Shown here one piece after another: positions 42,380-44,116 of a stretch of DNA of 44,116 nt. Positions within the stretch are counted from its first letter, which is position 1, and each line of letters opens with the position of its first letter. The stretch comes from JBDRNO01 sp043811005. Its GTDB lineage: Bacteria; Bacteroidota; Bacteroidia; NORP154. The translations under genes and the position numbers were made by a program. Below the pieces are notes generated by a model that saw only the letters and a list, made by a program, of their open reading frames with translations, was not told the DNA's origin and did not search any database. The stretch is from NCBI GenBank assembly GCA_043811005.1, contig JBDRNO010000101.1, positions 1 through 44,116 on the forward strand. Reading direction: 5' to 3'.

Positions 42380-42590
42380 CAGCACTTCGGTGATATTCAG
42401 TACAAGCGGATGATCCGGATGATGTGTTGAGCGTAGGGGCTCCCCTCTTCCGCCAGCTGGCGGAGAGGGCCGGGGTGGGGTCGTACCTCTTCCATAACAC
42501 ACCATCCATTAAATAAATATTCCCTGCGGATGGGGGTAGCGGAACGGAGTTACAGCCCCTCGGCACATCATCCGGGTCATCCGCTGGAAA
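42380..42590. repeat. GC-rich palindromic element E, head-to-head pair upstream of the patatin gene
   Basis: AGCGGATGATCCGGATGATGTG starts at 42405. Its inverted copy ends at 42585 (CACATCATCCGGGTCATCCGCT). The core CTCTT...AGAGGG carries the palindrome TCCGCCAGCTGGCGGA (42448-42463) in its loop. A second, truncated unit in the other direction carries GCGGATGGGGGTAGCGGAAC (42526-42545). The element ends about 20 bases before the patatin start codon. Confidence 0.75.
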
Positions 42591-42612
42591 ATTATATTAA
42601 CAAAGAAAAAAA

Positions 42613-43638
42613 ATGCCAAAACTCACAAAAATACTTTCCATAGACGGTGGCGGGATAAGAGGCATAATCCCGGGCCAGGTGCTGGTAGCTTTGGAGAAAA
42701 AGCTGCAGGAAAAAAGTAAAAACCCCGGTGCAAGGATCGCAGACCATTTCGACCTGCTCGCAGGAACCAGCACAGGCGGGATACTGACCTGCATCTACCT
42801 GTGCCCGGATGAGAAAAAACCTTCAATGCCCCGTTTTTCGGCACAGGAAGCCGTTAACCTTTACTTAGAAAAGGGAGGTAAGATATTTGATGTTTCATGG
42901 CTGCAAAAAATAAGGTCTGTTGGCGGATTAAAGGATGAGAAATTTTCAGCACGGGAATTGGAAAAAGCGCTGAAGGGTTATTTCGGGAAACTGAGATTAA
43001 GCGAGCTGCTGAAACCCTGTTTGATCACATCCTATGAGATAAGTAAACGGTACACATATTTCTTCACCCAGCAAGACGCGAGAAAGAGCAAGGGTTATAA
43101 TTTTTTGGTGAGAGATGTGGCAAGGGCGACATCTGCCGCTCCCACCTATTTTGAAGCTGCCGGGATAAGATCATTTGCCAATAAATTCTTTCCCCTGGTT
43201 GACGGAGGAGTATTTGCAAATAACCCTGCACTGTGTGCATACAGTGAAGCGCGTAACCTTTTTAAAAAGCCGGGCGGTAATAAATATGTTACTGCTAAGG
43301 ACATGGTGATCGTGTCCCTCGGCACCGGGCAGGTGAAAAAGCCCTATCCCTATAATGAAGCCAAAGACTGGGGAATGGTGGAGTGGATAAAACCGGTTAT
43401 AGACATTATGATGTCAGGAGTATCGGAAACGGTTGATTACCAGCTTAAACAGATCTACGATGCCGTGGGCTGCCCCGGGCAATACATCAGGATAACCCCT
43501 GGCAGCTTAGGCAGGGCAAACCCCGACATGGACGATGCCTCTGATGAAAACCTCAGGGCATTGAAGAAAGTTGGTAATGATACCGCTAAGAAATATGATG
43601 GGGAATTGGACAGGGTGGTTGATCTGTTGGTTAAATGA
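42613..43638 (+). CDS. patatin-like phospholipase
   Basis: This 341-residue lipid acyl hydrolase has a Ser-Asp dyad: the oxyanion DGGGIRGIIPGQVL (11-24), the nucleophile elbow G51-T-S53-T-G55 and Asp197 in LVDGGVFANNP. The order DGGGxRG, GxSxG, DGG is complete, so it should be active. It is a stand-alone cytoplasmic-type protein with no signal peptide. Its DNA looks more GC-rich than the neighbouring genes, and it is bounded on both sides by E elements (42380-42590 and 43687-43828), so transfer or recent mobility is possible. Patatins also serve as CBASS effectors, but no cyclase gene is nearby. Confidence 0.88.
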   Translation: MPKLTKILSIDGGGIRGIIPGQVLVALEKKLQEKSKNPGARIADHFDLLAGTSTGGILTCIYLCPDEKKPSMPRFSAQEAVNLYLEKGGKIFDVSWLQKIRSVGGLKDEKFSARELEKALKGYFGKLRLSELLKPCLITSYEISKRYTYFFTQQDARKSKGYNFLVRDVARATSAAPTYFEAAGIRSFANKFFPLVDGGVFANNPALCAYSEARNLFKKPGGNKYVTAKDMVIVSLGTGQVKKPYPYNEAKDWGMVEWIKPVIDIMMSGVSETVDYQLKQIYDAVGCPGQYIRITPGSLGRANPDMDDASDENLRALKKVGNDTAKKYDGELDRVVDLLVK

Positions 43639-43686
43639 TCTTGATCAATTAATGGAACTACTAAAACTTAAAATTAAAACTTTTAT

Positions 43687-43828
43687 CAGCGGATGGGGGT
43701 CGTGGAACGGAGTTACCGCCCCTCCCCGCCTACGCGGGCCGAAGCCGCTTTGGCGGGCGTAGGCCCGACCCTCCCCGAAGGGAGAGGGAGACCCACTCCT
43801 CGGCACATCATCCGGGACATCCGCTGGC
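43687..43828 (-). repeat. GC-rich palindromic element E, copy downstream of the patatin gene
   Basis: Read on the minus strand it starts AGCGGATGTCCCGGATGATGTG (43825-43804), goes through CTCCCTCTCCCTTCGGGGAGGG, then a nested 35-nt palindrome (43729-43763), and ends GTAACTCCGTTCCACGACCC...CCGCT. On the plus strand its right end is opposite to the copy at 43929, so the two face each other. No protein was seen. Confidence 0.75.
43729..43763. mobile_element. 35-nt palindromic insertion with 4-bp flanking duplication (copy 3)
   Basis: The ends CCTACGC and GCGTAGG are perfect inverted repeats. CCCG is present on both sides (43725-43728 and 43764-43767). Its middle (GGGCCGAAGCCGCTTTGGC) aligns with AGGCCGTAGCCTGCTTTGGC in the copies within repeat R, so it belongs to the same family at an independent site. 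Confidence 0.65.
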
Positions 43829-43928
43829 AATATTTATTAATTAATATATTTTTTTTAACTAACGGTTTTTACAAATCAAAAATTCCCTAATAAGGAACTA
43901 AAACTTAAAATCAAAATTTTATTAGCAC

Positions 43929-44060
43929 TTCGGTGAAACTCAGTACAAGCGGATGGACCGGATGATGTGTTGCGCGGAGGGTCTCCCTCTCCGCCAGGCT
44001 ACTGCAGGGTGAGCCCGGAGAGGGTCGGGGAGAGGTCGCTGTTCCGTTGCAATCCGCAAA
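43929..44060 (+). repeat. GC-rich palindromic element E, third copy
   Basis: AGCGGATGGACCGGATGATGTG is at 43948-43969; the stem CCCTCTCC...GGAGAGGG follows, with CAGGCTACTGCAGGGTGAG in the loop; the end is GTTCCGTTGCAATCCGC (about 44042-44058). The preceding GCACTTCGGTGA...CAGTACA (43925-43946) also precedes the copy at 42405. The whole 43639-44116 stretch has no gene. Confidence 0.75.
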
Positions 44061-44076
44061 TAAAAATATCCATTTT

Positions 44077-44116
44077 TAGGGAAAACCCTACAAAAAAGAG
44101 GTAGTGTTTTCACTAC
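44077..44116. promoter_or_regulatory. two short hairpins at the window edge
   Basis: TAGGG (44077-44081), AAAA, CCCTA (44086-44090), and then GTAGTG (44101-44106), TTTT, CACTAC (44111-44116), the last six bases of the window. Two adjacent perfect palindromes with 4-base centres look like operator sites for a gene to the right. The half-site GGTAGTG also occurs in the inverted repeat at 40733-40756. Confidence 0.35.

Noticed and set aside
42613..43638. Patatin as a CBASS-type anti-phage effector
   Set aside because: CapV-like patatins occur next to a cGAS/DncV-type cyclase. None is within the window on either side, and the flanks are repeats.
42613..43638. Composite transposon carrying the patatin gene
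   Set aside because: Inverted elements flank the gene, but no transposase or flanking duplication of the whole segment was found. Kept only as an observation about the elements.

Overview
The window reads as a piece of a Bacteroidota chromosome, probably an uncultured environmental lineage. The support is a TonB-dependent receptor followed by a DUF4249-like lipoprotein, a C-terminal type IX secretion (T9SS) sorting domain, a long Bacteroidota-type SecA ending in a CPCGSG...HKHC metal motif, DUF2795, and several promoters of the Bacteroidota form (TTTG, about 16-20 nt, TAnnTTTG). No rRNA, tRNA, CRISPR array, transposase or phage gene was seen.

Layout. 1-6413: end of a TonB-dependent receptor, DUF4249-like lipoprotein, tilS, a small membrane protein, a DsbD-type reductase and gmhA. 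6760-8528: a tiny membrane protein and a ComM/YifB AAA+ protein. 8732-14911 (minus strand): a secreted subtilase, secA and a predicted outer-membrane beta protein. 15227-25746 (plus): a surface-polysaccharide precursor block with a DegT/WbpE-like aminotransferase, UDP-glucose dehydrogenase, a truncated MNT nucleotidyltransferase, UDP-xylose synthase, WbpD-like acetyltransferase, WbpB-like oxidoreductase, TviB/WbpA-like dehydrogenase, GalE, RfbB and a PHP-type tyrosine phosphatase. Together these could make UDP-2,3-diacetamido-2,3-dideoxyglucuronate, UDP-xylose, UDP-galactose and dTDP-4-keto-6-deoxyglucose, but no glycosyltransferase, flippase or polymerase is present. 25861-31271: an acidic-tail membrane protein, O-methyltransferase, LolD-like ATPase, cobalamin adenosyltransferase, DUF2795 and WaaA. 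31374-40483: a 1449-residue FG-GAP/T9SS surface protein, an M1 aminopeptidase with C-terminal HEAT-like repeats, a lipoprotein split by a frameshift, a 34-residue ORF and ProC. 40484-44116: a three-copy operator-like array, a small protein, a Rieske oxygenase and a patatin phospholipase set between GC-rich palindromic elements.

The striking property is not one gene but the density of small dispersed DNA elements, several nested in one another. (a) A 35-36 nt palindrome with 7-bp inverted ends is flanked by 4-bp direct duplications, and the same host repeat exists without it at 558-715. (b) Palindromes of the kind found between genes also lie in frame inside dsbD, galE and the DegT gene, adding peptide segments. 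(c) An intergenic unit, with a 5' box ACATARCTT..AAATTGATTAAAA and a 3' box ATTAAAATTCCRATAC, recurs upstream of start codons; the 3' box is always in the orientation of the downstream gene. (d) A GC-rich element with AGCGGATG..CCGGATGATGTG ends clusters around the patatin gene. No mobilising enzyme is visible, so any machinery would act in trans.
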